This document shows positions 35,027 to 43,748 of a DNA stretch of 64,000 nucleotides, in pieces. The DNA lies in assembly GCA_009702045.1 (NCBI GenBank), contig WLIV01000004.1:1-64000 (forward strand), given 5' to 3'. Every line of letters starts with the position of its first letter. The stretch's first letter is position 1. The position numbers and the translations under genes are program-made. The notes below the pieces were generated by a model. That model had not been told where the DNA came from. It saw nothing but the letters and a program-made list of their open reading frames with translations, and did no database searches. Origin of the DNA: Actinomycetota bacterium (GTDB lineage Bacteria > Actinomycetota > Acidimicrobiia > Acidimicrobiales > Ilumatobacteraceae).

Positions 35027-36205
35027 TCAGACCGTCCTCAGCCAGGCGATGGGTTGGCGCAGGGTGACGCGCTCGCCGGCGACGGCGATGTAGCTCTGCA
35101 AGATTCCGCCAAAGGGGGAGCGCACCTCGGTGTCGCCGATGTGGCCGAGCACGGTGCCGACCTCGATCAGGGCGCCGTCGTCGACGCCGCCGATCGGGGC
35201 GAACACACCTGCCGACGGGCTGACCACGAGTCGTTCAACGGCAAACAGGTGCTCGCCTTCGTGCACTTCCTGTGCGGCCAGTGGGCCACCGGCGTTGACC
35301 CACTCGAGCAACTTGTCGAGGTCGTCCGGTGACGCCACAGAGATGGTGCGCGCGTTGTCGAGCGTGCGCTTGGCCATCCCGGTGAGCACGTTGCCCGGTC
35401 CCAGCTCAGCGAAGTCGACGACACCCAACTCGGCGAGGGTGAGCAGCGTGTGCTTCCAGCGCACGGGACTGCTGAGCTGTGCCGACAGCAGGTTGCTCCA
35501 CTCTTCACCGTTGCTGTGCGCGGCCGAGTCGACGTTGGAGACGACCGGAACTTCGCTGTCGCGAGGGTTGGCCTCGGCGATCGCTTTGCGCAGCCGGTCG
35601 CGGGCGGGGACCATGAAGGGGGTGTGGAATGCGCCGGCAACTTGCAGTGGCATGACCTTCTTGGCGCCGAGTTCCTTGGCGATGGCCGAGGCCCTGGCCA
35701 CACCTTCGGCCGAACCAGCGATGACGACCTGACCAGGGGCGTTGAAGTTGGCCACCCACACATCGCTGTCGGCCCGGCGGCAGGCGACATCCACCTGATC
35801 GTCTTCAAGGCCGAGCACGGCGCTCATGGTGCCCGGGTTGTCGATCCCGGCTTGGTGCATGGCATCGCTGCGTTCGCAGACGAGGCGCACACCTTCGTCG
35901 AAGCCCAGCACGCCGGTAGCGGTGAGCGCGGTGTATTCGCCCAGGCTGTGGCCAGCGCAGAAGCTGGGCTCGATACCCAGGCGTTCGACGGCATCGAGCA
36001 CCATCAGGCTGGACACGAATGTGGTCAGTTGGGCGTTGCGCGTGTCGCGCAACTCATCGGCGTCTGCGTCGAGCAGCAGTCGGGCGACATCGCGACCAGC
36101 GACGTCCGACGCCTCTTGGACGAGTTCCCAGCTCTCGTGGTCGGCCCAGGGCCGACCCATACCCGGCCGCTGAGAGCCCTGGCCGGGGAAGGTGAACGCA
36201 AGCAT
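35027..36205 (-). CDS. fabD: Malonyl-CoA:ACP transacylase with C-terminal lipoyl-like domain
   Basis: Transacylase of 392 aa that loads malonyl groups onto ACP. The FabD part (about 1-305) has FPGQGSQRPGMG, the nucleophile in AGHSLGEYTAL and the AFHTPFM His. It is followed by about 70 extra residues that read like a biotinyl/lipoyl hammerhead fold: two strand-turn repeats VVSPSAGVF and VRSPFGGILQSYI, with VGTVLGHI between and the ending QPIAWL. The modifiable Lys (MKM or DK) is absent, replaced by the IGDTEV turn. The operon's leaderless-type TAACCT box sits nine bases before the ATG. Confidence 0.9.
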   Translation of the reverse strand: MLAFTFPGQGSQRPGMGRPWADHESWELVQEASDVAGRDVARLLLDADADELRDTRNAQLTTFVSSLMVLDAVERLGIEPSFCAGHSLGEYTALTATGVLGFDEGVRLVCERSDAMHQAGIDNPGTMSAVLGLEDDQVDVACRRADSDVWVANFNAPGQVVIAGSAEGVARASAIAKELGAKKVMPLQVAGAFHTPFMVPARDRLRKAIAEANPRDSEVPVVSNVDSAAHSNGEEWSNLLSAQLSSPVRWKHTLLTLAELGVVDFAELGPGNVLTGMAKRTLDNARTISVASPDDLDKLLEWVNAGGPLAAQEVHEGEHLFAVERLVVSPSAGVFAPIGGVDDGALIEVGTVLGHIGDTEVRSPFGGILQSYIAVAGERVTLRQPIAWLRTV

Positions 36206-36310
36206 GATTCGTGCAGGTTAGACGGTTACCCACGGGTACCCCAGTAACAGGGTCACCAAAGTTGCAGTGTCAGCCTCACGGCCGCGCCGCTAACCTCAAC
36301 GAGGTCACTC

Positions 36311-36393
36311 GCCCGAGTGGCGGAATGGCAGACGCGACGGACTCAAAATCCGTTGTCCGAAAGGGCATGTGGGTTCGAGTCCCACCTCGGGCA
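36311..36393 (+). tRNA. tRNA-Leu (anticodon CAA)
   Basis: An 83-nt class II tRNA. The acceptor stem GCCCGAG pairs with CTCGGGC (36386-36392), followed by discriminator A. The anticodon stem ACGGA/TCCGT flanks loop CTCAAAA, giving anticodon CAA. A long variable arm is present. The T-arm GTGGG-TTCGAGT-CCCAC is perfect. The 3' CCA is not encoded. The class II shape and discriminator A fit leucine. A TAACCT box at 36291-36296 is a possible promoter element. Confidence 0.95.
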
Positions 36394-36461
36394 CTGGTTA
36401 CTCTCTCGCCGACAGGCAGCAGCACGGCATGTGGGTTCGAGTCCCACCTCGGGCACTGGTT
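36364..36461 (+). repeat. 36-bp direct repeat of tRNA-Leu 3' end
   Basis: The T-arm, the 3' acceptor strand and six bases beyond the tRNA (36364-36399) are repeated exactly at 36426-36461, 62 bases downstream. The second copy has no 5' half, so it cannot be a tRNA. A tRNA-tail repeat of this kind is what site-specific integration or a local slipped duplication leaves. No integrase is present nearby. Confidence 0.9.
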
Positions 36462-36499
36462 GACCCGAACGACGGTGTTGTCGGGGCACACTGGGCGGC

Positions 36500-37069
36500 A
36501 TGATCGACCCGGCTGTCAAGCGTTGCCTCGGCCAGATGATCAAGGGTGTGCAGGTGGTGGCCGCCTCGCACGATGGGGTGACCCGTGCCTACACGTCGCA
36601 CTGGGTGTCGCAGGTGTCCTTCGAGGAGCCCGTGGTGATGGCGTCGGTCTCTCCGAAGCACGACACCTGGCCGTTGATCGAACGAAGCGGACGGTTCACG
36701 GTGTCGCTGCTGGCGGCCGATCAGATCACCGAGGGCCAGTACTTCAGCTATCCCGGCCGCAAGTTCCGCTACGTCGTCCCCGAGTTCCTCCAGGAATCTG
36801 ACGGCCATCCCGTGGTGCCGAACTGCATCGCGTGGTTCTCGTGCGCGGTGTTCCAGACCGTGCCGATGCTCGACCACATGTTGGTGTTCGCCCGCATCGA
36901 CGCCCATGGTGAAGGCCGTCTCAAGGAGCCGCCGTTGCTCTACTCCAGCCGGCACGGGTGGCGAGTCACCGGCGACAAGGCTCGCGAGCCGGGTGTCTCG
37001 ATCCGGGATCAACTCCTCGCCAGGCTCGGCGACGCGGTCGGCGACGGCGACGGTGGTGAGGAGGACTGA
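36500..37069 (+). CDS. Flavin reductase domain protein
   Basis: FMN-binding split-barrel protein of 189 aa of the flavin reductase/DIM6-NTAB family. It shows VKRCLGQMIKGVQVV, TRAYTSHWVSQVSFEEPVV, MASVSPKHDTW and the GRFTVSLLA segment. Members reduce flavin with NAD(P)H for partner oxygenases, or bind flavin for other reductions. No partner oxygenase is adjacent. It is followed with a one-base overlap by a 122-aa gene. Confidence 0.8.
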   Translation: MIDPAVKRCLGQMIKGVQVVAASHDGVTRAYTSHWVSQVSFEEPVVMASVSPKHDTWPLIERSGRFTVSLLAADQITEGQYFSYPGRKFRYVVPEFLQESDGHPVVPNCIAWFSCAVFQTVPMLDHMLVFARIDAHGEGRLKEPPLLYSSRHGWRVTGDKAREPGVSIRDQLLARLGDAVGDGDGGEED

Positions 37070-37437
37070 TGGCCACGCCCGCCGAGCAGCGACGGCCCGT
37101 CGACCACGACGTGCACACCGATGAGCTGCCCGACCTCCCTCAGCGAGACTCCCGCATCGTCGCCTCCCGCTGGATCGAGGCGCCCGCAGGGATCCGCTCC
37201 CTCGGTGACGACTTCGGGGAGGAAGCGGGCTATGTGCGACGGATTGGGAGGTATCTCCTGTGGCGCGCCGGCCCAGCCGTTCATGCCGATGCCCGCTACG
37301 GGGCGGTTCGCTTCGACGATTTCTCGTTCCTGTTGACGTTCCGGCTCCAGCCCGATGGGCGCGGTGAAGGGGTGGGCGCCGACCGTGAGTCGCACACGCG
37401 CCTGCGCACGTGGAAACAATCGCTCCTGGAGGGATGA
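37069..37437 (+). CDS. Hypothetical protein, 122 aa
   Basis: No recognised family. The protein is soluble, charged and Arg-rich, without signal peptide or membrane helix. Its start shares one base with the stop of the flavin reductase gene (TGATG), so it is probably translated together with it. Segments such as IGRYLLWRAGPAVHADARYG and DFSFLLTFRLQPDG suggest a small alpha/beta fold. It ends 37 bases before a strong hairpin. Confidence 0.65.
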   Translation: MATPAEQRRPVDHDVHTDELPDLPQRDSRIVASRWIEAPAGIRSLGDDFGEEAGYVRRIGRYLLWRAGPAVHADARYGAVRFDDFSFLLTFRLQPDGRGEGVGADRESHTRLRTWKQSLLEG

Positions 37438-37474
37438 CCACCGACCCCTGAGATGGGTTCACGGAGCGGAAACG

Positions 37475-37504
37475 CCCGGTGTCGGACCACAGTCCAACAC
37501 CGGG
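37475..37504 (+). terminator. Hairpin after the flavin reductase operon
   Basis: The 8-bp arms CCCGGTGT and ACACCGGG are continued, past one mismatch, by GGAC/GTCC around a CACA loop. That gives a 13-position stem with 12 pairs, beginning 38 bases after the stop of the 122-aa gene. There is no T-run. Its right edge abuts the third tRNA-tail copy. Confidence 0.6.
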
Positions 37505-37547
37505 GTTCGAGTCCCACCCCTCGCACTGGTGATTCTCTCGCCGACAG
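37503..37547 (+). repeat. Diverged third copy of tRNA-Leu tail and flank
   Basis: Forty of 45 positions match 36371-36415. The match includes the T-loop gggttcgagtcccac, the acceptor-end gcactggt and 16 bases of the tRNA's native downstream flank ending tctcgccgacag. The T-stem no longer pairs and no 5' acceptor half exists, so it is not a functional tRNA. With the tRNA it brackets the flavin reductase two-gene unit. Confidence 0.8.
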
Positions 37548-37634
37548 AAGGCATCACTGGTGGGTGCTGTCGGTAATAATGTCACATACTGTGTGGCTAT
37601 CCTGTCGCGCTGTGTGAGGCTATGGGGGACAGCG

Positions 37635-38714
37635 GTGGGAGTACATCGAGTACGCAGAACAGTGGTCGCCGTTCTTGCGGCAGCCTCGCTGGCGGGAGCG
37701 TGTTCCAGCAGCACACCCCTGTGGGGATCGACCACGACTACGACCGCGACTCTGGTCGCCCCAGCGACCAGCTGTGCTGGGGGAGCCACGTGCGTGGTCG
37801 GAAATACCGGCCCTGGAGGGGGTGTGGTGTTCTACGTAGCACCTACACCTCAGCCGTGGGGGACGTATCTCGAGGCAGCACCCGTCGGAGAGTCGATGTT
37901 TCCCGATTTCGGGTGTGAGTTCTTGCCAGGCGTTGCTTCGCAGTTGAGCGATCTTCTTGGAGGTGGCGCAGCAAACAGCGATCTACTGTTGAGCGAGTGC
38001 GGCGTCGGTGCTGCTGATGCGGCTCTGGTGTACGAGAACACGTACGCGGGACGAACCTTCGACGATTGGTATCTGCCGAACCTGAGCGAGTTGAAGACGC
38101 TGTATACGAGCAACGTACGGATGAGGGTCACCTATACCGGGTTTCCCTACTGGTCGTCCTCGAGCCCTGGGTTCACTGGGTGGGTGTCGCTGCAAAAAGG
38201 CAGCGAACCCGAGGCGAACGCCGAACGCTTCGTACGTCACTTCGTACAGCCAATTCGAGCGTTCGGCCCCAAGGGTCCCGGCGACACCGCTGCTTCGTCG
38301 ACCAGTGCAGTGGTGGAAACGCAGCCGGCCACCACGGCGATGGTCCCGGTGACGACGGCGAAAGCGACGACGACGACGGCTGCGGCCGCGCCCACACTCG
38401 CAGTGTCGCCGAGCTCGCACGACTTCGGCACTCCGGATCCGTCGGTGCCGAGCGATTCGGCTGTATTCAACATCACCAACACGGGCAGCGGCTCGTTGAG
38501 TTTCTCGAGTCTCGACTACTCGGGCGCACACCAGTACTTCTTCGCGCCCGCGGTCGACTGCCAGGGAAAGACGTTGGTGTCTGGACAGTCCTGCACGGTG
38601 TCGCTCAGCGTGTACACCGCTGGCCCCGTGCCTACAGGTGTTTACACCGCTAGCTACGTGATCGTCTCGAACGGCGGTACTCGTACGATCACCGTGTCAT
38701 TCATCTCAGCGTGA
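37635..38714 (+). CDS. Lipoprotein with DUF1566 and ASH-like domains
   Basis: Predicted lipoprotein of 359 aa. The signal peptide VRRTVVAVLAAASLAGACSS has the lipobox Cys near residue 23. A Thr-rich linker follows, then a DUF1566-like domain (about 45-225: GNTGPGGGVVFYV, DDWYLPNLSELKTLY, YWSSSS). A second Thr/Ala-rich linker leads to a C-terminal beta-sandwich resembling choice-of-anchor/ASH domains (LAVSPSSHDFGT, FNITNTGSGSLSF). I use the GTG at 37635 because a GGGGGA site precedes it. The surface function is unknown. It lies beyond the tRNA-tail repeat. Confidence 0.75.
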   Translation: MGVHRVRRTVVAVLAAASLAGACSSSTPLWGSTTTTTATLVAPATSCAGGATCVVGNTGPGGGVVFYVAPTPQPWGTYLEAAPVGESMFPDFGCEFLPGVASQLSDLLGGGAANSDLLLSECGVGAADAALVYENTYAGRTFDDWYLPNLSELKTLYTSNVRMRVTYTGFPYWSSSSPGFTGWVSLQKGSEPEANAERFVRHFVQPIRAFGPKGPGDTAASSTSAVVETQPATTAMVPVTTAKATTTTAAAAPTLAVSPSSHDFGTPDPSVPSDSAVFNITNTGSGSLSFSSLDYSGAHQYFFAPAVDCQGKTLVSGQSCTVSLSVYTAGPVPTGVYTASYVIVSNGGTRTITVSFISA

Positions 38715-38739
38715 CACGTCGTCGCAGCTGCGGCGGGCC

Positions 38740-39276
38740 TCAGGTGGTGGTGATCGCGAGCGTGTACTTCGACTGCACGGCACCGCCGAGTTCGGTGGTG
38801 CGCGTTCCGGTGAACCGTCCAGACCCCGCAACGTTGAGGAACGCACCCGTGCCGCCCAGCACCACGATCGGGCTGTCGAACGAGGTTGCTGACGCGGTGG
38901 CCACCGTCACGCCCGGGTTCGTGCGAGCAGTGATGGTGGACGAATCTGCGAACGTGAAGGTGACGATGCCATCGAAGGAACCGCTGCCCTTGACGTAGTC
39001 GACGAGGGCCAAGTATTCCACCTGCACCTTGGACCCGTCGGAGTCGGTGCCATCACCGGTGAGATGGTTGGCGCCAGCGACCTTGGCACCGTCAGTGCCG
39101 AACGCGTGGATCACCTTGTCGACCGAGGTGAGGTTGACGCTGATGACGTGCTGTGTGGAGCCAGCGGGGACGGACGCGGTTGTGTCGACCGGGAGATCGC
39201 CACATGCAGTGAGCGTCAGCGGCAGTGTGACGGCGGCGAGTGCCATGAGCGAAGTGAGAGTGCGGCGTGCAGACAT
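38740..39276 (-). CDS. Lipoprotein with allene-oxide-cyclase-like barrel
   Basis: Predicted lipoprotein of 178 aa. Signal MSARRTLTSLMALAAVTLPL precedes the lipobox LTAC (Cys near 22). The C-terminal half has the Gly-rich pattern GGTGAFLNVAGSGRFTGTRT seen in allene-oxide-cyclase-like/dirigent barrels. An enzymatic function is unlikely. The ATG at 39276 is chosen for its signal peptide and the TACATT box seven bases upstream. It converges with the DUF1566 lipoprotein gene. Confidence 0.65.
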   Translation of the reverse strand: MSARRTLTSLMALAAVTLPLTLTACGDLPVDTTASVPAGSTQHVISVNLTSVDKVIHAFGTDGAKVAGANHLTGDGTDSDGSKVQVEYLALVDYVKGSGSFDGIVTFTFADSSTITARTNPGVTVATASATSFDSPIVVLGGTGAFLNVAGSGRFTGTRTTELGGAVQSKYTLAITTT

Positions 39277-39416
39277 GGGCGTGAATGTAGCCGCCTCCTG
39301 CCGCGAGCGACTTTGTGTGGCCACCCGGGCGACGAACAGGGGGAGCGGATCGTTGGACTTCAACTCACCCAAATTCTGGCCTGCCGCCGACTACCCTCGC
39401 CTGCCGAAGGGGGATC

Positions 39417-39860
39417 ATGACGATCGAAGGCGAATACATTCCGGGCAAGGTGGGTTTCACCCGTCGACAGGTGGAGGCCTATGAGGCCTCGGGTGGCACC
39501 GCGGCCAACGTGGTCGAGGGGCGTGATGTCGGGGTCGTCATCGTCACCATGCGTGGCGCCAAGTCGGGCGCCGTGCGCAAGATCGCACTGATCCGGGTCG
39601 AGCACGAGGGTGAATACGCCCTCGTCGCGTCGATGGGTGGCGCGCCCACCGACCCGCAGTGGGCGGGGAACCTGCGCGCTCACCCCGATGAAGTGGCGGT
39701 GCAGGACGGCCCGGCGCCGCACCATGTCGTCGTGCGTGAAGTCGATGGCGATGAACGTGCCCAGTGGTGGGATCGCTCGGTCGCGGTGTACCCCGAGTAC
39801 GCCGAGTACCAGACGAAGACCGATCGTCTGATCCCGGTCTTCGTCACGAAACGCGTCTGA
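39417..39860 (+). CDS. Deazaflavin (F420)-dependent nitroreductase family protein
   Basis: Split beta-barrel protein of 147 aa of the Ddn family. It shows VVIVTMRGAKSGAVRKIALIRVEHEG, ALVASMGGAPTDPQWAGNLR and WWDRSVAVYPEYAEYQTKTDR, the usual F420-binding and C-terminal signatures. The natural substrates of most members are unknown. AAGGGGGA precedes the ATG as ribosome-binding site. It lies upstream of the TSUP permease gene on the same strand, separated by 49 bases. Confidence 0.85.
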   Translation: MTIEGEYIPGKVGFTRRQVEAYEASGGTAANVVEGRDVGVVIVTMRGAKSGAVRKIALIRVEHEGEYALVASMGGAPTDPQWAGNLRAHPDEVAVQDGPAPHHVVVREVDGDERAQWWDRSVAVYPEYAEYQTKTDRLIPVFVTKRV

Positions 39861-39909
39861 GCCGAGACAGTCCACCGGTACATTCGTCGTCCTCGCACTC
39901 AGGAGCACT

Positions 39910-40668
39910 GTGCCGTCAACTCTCCATCTCGTCGCCGCTGGTGCCGCTGCATTCGTGGCCGGCGGTATCAACTCGGTCGCTGGTGGCGGCACCCTCGTGT
40001 CGTTCCCCGTGCTGATCGGCATTGGTGTGCCATCGGTGCACGCCAATGTCACCAACACCGTGGCGCTGTGCCCCGGGTACTTCGGTGGCGCTTACGCGCA
40101 GCGCTCGGCCTTGGCGGATCAGCGTCGCCGTGCCCGCCGCTTGCTCCCCGCTGCGGGGGTGGGTGGCCTGCTGGGATCGGTGCTGCTGGTGCTCACCTCC
40201 GATTCGGTGTTCCGGAATCTGGTGCCGGTGCTGATCCTCACCGCCTGTGCGCTCCTCGGATTCCAGGATGCGATCAAGCGTCGGGTGTTCGCCGACCGCA
40301 CCCACGTGCACAGCGATGCCCCGCCGGTGTTGATGTTCGGCGTGTTCGCCAGCGCGGTCTACGGCGGGTACTTCGGGGCCGGCCTCGGCATCATGTTGCT
40401 GGCCGTGTTGGGGCTGCTGCTCGATGAGCAGTTGTCGAAGCTGAACGCGCTGAAGACGCTGTTGTCGTTCACGATCAACATCGTGGCGGCGGCGTTCTTC
40501 GTGTTCTCCGGCAAGGTCGAGTGGGCGTTTGTCGCCGTCATGGCTCCGGCCAGCCTCGTGGGCGGGCACCTCGGCGGAACGCTGGCAGGCCGCCTCGACG
40601 CCAAAGTGCTGCGCGGTGTCGTCATCACCTTCGGTGTGGCGGTCGCCTTGAAGATGCTGCTGACCTGA
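39910..40668 (+). CDS. TSUP (TauE/SafE) family permease
   Basis: Integral membrane protein of 252 aa with about eight hydrophobic segments. It starts TLHLVAAGAAAFVAGGINSVAGGGTLVSFP and contains GVPSVHANVTNTVALCPGYFGG, both typical of the TauE/SafE/TSUP sulfite or organosulfonate exporter family. The transported anion is unknown. GTG start with AGGAG immediately upstream. It precedes the urease operon by 68 bases on the same strand, but ureA has its own -10 box. Confidence 0.85.
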   Translation: MPSTLHLVAAGAAAFVAGGINSVAGGGTLVSFPVLIGIGVPSVHANVTNTVALCPGYFGGAYAQRSALADQRRRARRLLPAAGVGGLLGSVLLVLTSDSVFRNLVPVLILTACALLGFQDAIKRRVFADRTHVHSDAPPVLMFGVFASAVYGGYFGAGLGIMLLAVLGLLLDEQLSKLNALKTLLSFTINIVAAAFFVFSGKVEWAFVAVMAPASLVGGHLGGTLAGRLDAKVLRGVVITFGVAVALKMLLT

Positions 40669-40724
40669 CGCACTCAGCTCGCTGCACGCACGCACAGGAA
40701 ACAACTCGGTAACAGCGGGGCACC

Positions 40725-40730
40725 TACGAT
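40725..40730 (+). promoter_or_regulatory. -10 box for leaderless urease operon
   Basis: TACGAT lies six bases before the ureA ATG. With the usual spacing, transcription would begin at or next to the start codon, and no Shine-Dalgarno is present. A convincing -35 is not seen. Confidence 0.45.
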
Positions 40731-40736
40731 GCCCGC

Positions 40737-41039
40737 ATGCATCTGTCGCCGCACGAGCAGGAGCGACTACTCGTTCATGTTGCTGGGGAGGTTGCGGCGA
40801 AGCGCCGTGCCCGCGGTCTGTTGTTGAACTATCCGGAAGCCGTCGCGCTGCTCACCTCGTGGGTATACGAAGCGGCGCGCGACGGGCGCACGGTCGTCGA
40901 TCTGATGGATGCCGGTCGCAACGTGCTGTCGCGCGCGGACGTGATGGAGGGCATCCCCGAAATGATCGATGAGGTGCAGGTGGAAGCGACGTTTCCCGAC
41001 GGCACCAAGCTGGTGACGTTGCACCGGCCGATCCGATGA
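40737..41039 (+). CDS. ureA: Urease gamma subunit
   Basis: Structural subunit of 100 aa of the nickel enzyme that hydrolyses urea to ammonia and carbamate. It shows [43 protein letters not shown] and [18 protein letters not shown], all typical. First gene of ureABCFGD; its stop overlaps ureB by four bases. Confidence 0.97.
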   Translation: MHLSPHEQERLLVHVAGEVAAKRRARGLLLNYPEAVALLTSWVYEAARDGRTVVDLMDAGRNVLSRADVMEGIPEMIDEVQVEATFPDGTKLVTLHRPIR

Positions 41040-41371
41040 GCACCGAACGCCACGTGGCCATCATCCCCGGGGAGGTCCTCGGACCCGACGGGATGATGAC
41101 GCTCAACGCCGGGATGCCGACCGTCGAGCTCACTGTCGTCAACGGCGGCGACCGCCCGGTGCAGGTCGGCTCGCACTACCACTTCGCTGAAGCGAACCCG
41201 TCGCTACAGTTCGACCGCACTGCAGCGCGTGGTATGCGGCTCGACATTCCGGCTGGCACGTCGGTGCGCTTCGAGCCGGGGCTGCATCGGAATGTGACGC
41301 TCGTGCCGTTCGGCGGCGAACGCATCGTTCTCGGCTTTCGCGGTGACGTGAGGGGGCGGCTCGATGGTTGA
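41036..41371 (+). CDS. ureB: Urease beta subunit
   Basis: Structural subunit of 111 aa. It contains [46 protein letters not shown] and [14 protein letters not shown], all family signatures. It overlaps ureA by four bases and ureC by eight, consistent with stoichiometric translation of the three structural subunits. Confidence 0.97.
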   Translation: MSTERHVAIIPGEVLGPDGMMTLNAGMPTVELTVVNGGDRPVQVGSHYHFAEANPSLQFDRTAARGMRLDIPAGTSVRFEPGLHRNVTLVPFGGERIVLGFRGDVRGRLDG

Positions 41372-43073
41372 GATCTCGCGAGCTCGGTACCGGCAGTTGT
41401 ACGGCCCGACCACGGGCGACCGCGTGCGTCTTGCCGACACCGACCTGTTCATCGAGGTGGAGCAGGACCTGTCGGCAGGTGGCGACGAGGCCGTGTTCGG
41501 CGGGGGCAAGGTCATCCGTGAATCGATGGGGCAATCGGCGCGTACCCGCGCTCAGGGAACCCCCGATCTCGTGATCACCGGTGCGTTGATCCTCGACCAT
41601 TGGGGTGTCGTGAAGGCCGACGTCGGAGTTCGCGATGGCCGGATCGTGGGTATCGGCAAGGCGGGCAACCCGGACACGATGAGCGGTGTCCACCCGGCAC
41701 TCGTAATCGGACCATCGACCGAGGTGCTGTCGGGCAATGGCCGCATTCTCACGGCAGGTGCGATCGACTGCCACGTGCACCTGATCTGCCCGCAGATCGT
41801 CGACGAGGCATTGGCGTCCGGCATCACGACGATCATCGGCGGTGGCACCGGCCCAGCAGAAGGTACGAAAGCGACGACGGTGTCGCCGGGTGCATGGAAC
41901 CTGGCCCGGGTGCACGAGGCAATGGACGGGATGCCGGTGAACGTGGTGTTGCTCGGTAAGGGCAACACGGTTTCGCTCGACGGGTTGCACGAGCAGGTGC
42001 TGGCCGGTGCTGGCGGGTTCAAGCTGCACGAGGACTGGGGTACGACCCCAGCGGCGATCGATGCCTGCCTCACCGTTGCGGAGCGCGCAGGCGTGCAAGT
42101 GGCGATCCACACCGACACGCTGAACGAAGCGGGGTACGTCGAGTCGACGCTCGCCGCCATCGCCGGTCGCTCGATCCACACGTACCACACCGAAGGTGCT
42201 GGGGGTGGCCACGCGCCCGACATCATCACGGTCGCTGCGCTGCCGAACGTTCTGCCGTCGTCCACCAACCCGACACGTCCACACACTGTCAACACGCTGG
42301 CCGAACACGTCGACATGTTGATGGTGTGCCACCACCTGAACCCATCGGTGCCCGAAGACCTGGCGTTCGCCGAGAGTCGAATCCGGCCGTCGACGATTGC
42401 CGCCGAAGATGTGTTGCACGACATGGGTGCCGTCTCAATCATCGGCAGCGATTCGCAGGCGATGGGTCGTGTCGGCGAGGTCATCCTGCGCACATGGCAG
42501 ACGGCGCACGTGATGAAGTTGCGTCGTGGCTCGCTGCCCGGCGACAGCGTTGCCGACAACCACCGAGCACGCCGGTACGTCGCCAAGTACACCATCTGTC
42601 CGGCAGTCGCCCATGGCCTCGAGGGAGAGATCGGTTCGATCGAGGTGGGCAAGCTGGCCGACCTCGTGCTGTGGGAGCCGAAGTTTTTCGGCGTGCGTCC
42701 GCATGCGGTGCTCAAGGGTGGGTTCATCGCCTGGGCCGCGATGGGCGATGCGAATGCCTCGATCCCCACTCCGCAGCCGGTGTTCGCCAGGCCGATGTTC
42801 GGCGCGATGCCGCGCGTCGCCGCGGCAACGAGCCTGACGTTCGTCGCACAGGCGGCGCTCGACGACGGTCTCGCCGACCGCCTGGGTCTGCAGCGGCGTC
42901 TCGTCGCCTCCGCCGACACACGCCGCCGAGGGAAGGCCGACCTGCCGCAGAACGACGCGATGCCGCGTATCGAGGTGGATCCCGACACGTTCGCTGTGCG
43001 CATCGACGGCGACCTGGTCGAAGAACAACCGGTGGACCGTCTGCCGATGGCGCAGCGTTACTTCCTGTTCTGA
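41364..43073 (+). CDS. ureC: Urease alpha (catalytic) subunit
   Basis: Catalytic subunit of 569 aa. The nickel ligands and the carbamylated Lys are visible: DCHVHLICP (His pair), [13 protein letters not shown] (Lys), and [17 protein letters not shown]. The flap contains [22 protein letters not shown] (catalytic His), and [13 protein letters not shown] carries the Asp ligand. The length is normal and no key residue is missing, so an active enzyme is expected. It has a GGGGGCGG-type site eight bases or so before the ATG, inside ureB. Confidence 0.97.
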   Translation: MVEISRARYRQLYGPTTGDRVRLADTDLFIEVEQDLSAGGDEAVFGGGKVIRESMGQSARTRAQGTPDLVITGALILDHWGVVKADVGVRDGRIVGIGKAGNPDTMSGVHPALVIGPSTEVLSGNGRILTAGAIDCHVHLICPQIVDEALASGITTIIGGGTGPAEGTKATTVSPGAWNLARVHEAMDGMPVNVVLLGKGNTVSLDGLHEQVLAGAGGFKLHEDWGTTPAAIDACLTVAERAGVQVAIHTDTLNEAGYVESTLAAIAGRSIHTYHTEGAGGGHAPDIITVAALPNVLPSSTNPTRPHTVNTLAEHVDMLMVCHHLNPSVPEDLAFAESRIRPSTIAAEDVLHDMGAVSIIGSDSQAMGRVGEVILRTWQTAHVMKLRRGSLPGDSVADNHRARRYVAKYTICPAVAHGLEGEIGSIEVGKLADLVLWEPKFFGVRPHAVLKGGFIAWAAMGDANASIPTPQPVFARPMFGAMPRVAAATSLTFVAQAALDDGLADRLGLQRRLVASADTRRRGKADLPQNDAMPRIEVDPDTFAVRIDGDLVEEQPVDRLPMAQRYFLF

Positions 43074-43082
43074 GCCGCAGCA

Positions 43083-43748
43083 ATGACCAGCGCAGCACTG
43101 CTCCTCCTTGCGGACAGCCGATTTCCTACCGGCGCGCATGCCCACAGCAACGGCGTCGAAGCAGCGCATGCGAGGGGCGACCTGTTGTCGTTGGCCGACC
43201 TCTCGAACTTCATCGACGGTCGCTTGGCGACGATTGGCATCACCGAGGCGGCGTTCGCCGCTGCAGCGTGTATGCCGGGCGCAGTGTGGGTCGATCTCGA
43301 TCGAGAGCTGGCTGCGCGGACGCCATCGCCGCGGCTGCGAGCGGTGAGTCGCACGCTCGGTCGCCAACTGCTGCGCGCCGCAGAGCGAGCATGGCCGTCG
43401 CTGCCGGCACGTGAACTGCGCTCACTCCATTGGGAAGGGCCGATGCAATCGGTTGCTCTGGGCGCGACGGCCGCTGCCGCCGGTCTGACTCCTGCGGACG
43501 CGGCGCTGTGTTCGCTGCACCATCTGGTGGGAGCAGTCACGACGGCGGCGGTTCGACTCCTCGGCCTCGACCCGTTCGATGTGCAGGCGATTGCGGCGAA
43601 CCGCACGCCACTGCTCGAGCGGTTGGCCGCAGAAGCGACTGCGCGAGCGCTCGGCCCGGCCGATGCCCTTCCCGCCAACAACAGCCTGCTCGCCGACATC
43701 CTCGCCGAGCACCACGCAACATGGGAGGTGAGGCTCTTTGCCTCCTGA
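43083..43748 (+). CDS. ureF: Urease accessory protein UreF
   Basis: Helical accessory protein of 221 aa that joins UreD and UreG to load nickel into urease. It begins [23 protein letters not shown], with the conserved S-x-F-P-x-G-x-x-x-H-S-x-G pattern, and has [13 protein letters not shown]-like and [19 protein letters not shown] segments. It lies nine bases after ureC and overlaps ureG by 11 bases. Confidence 0.9.
   Translation: MTSAALLLLADSRFPTGAHAHSNGVEAAHARGDLLSLADLSNFIDGRLATIGITEAAFAAAACMPGAVWVDLDRELAARTPSPRLRAVSRTLGRQLLRAAERAWPSLPARELRSLHWEGPMQSVALGATAAAAGLTPADAALCSLHHLVGAVTTAAVRLLGLDPFDVQAIAANRTPLLERLAAEATARALGPADALPANNSLLADILAEHHATWEVRLFAS

Noticed and set aside
37440-37525. A second tRNA ending at the third tRNA-tail copy
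   Set aside because: The T-stem no longer pairs, no 5' acceptor strand or D-arm is found, and the nearby hairpin is better read as a terminator.
36311-37547. Genomic island with integrase at tRNA-Leu
   Set aside because: No integrase, recombinase or phage gene is present between or near the repeats; only the repeat scar is supported.
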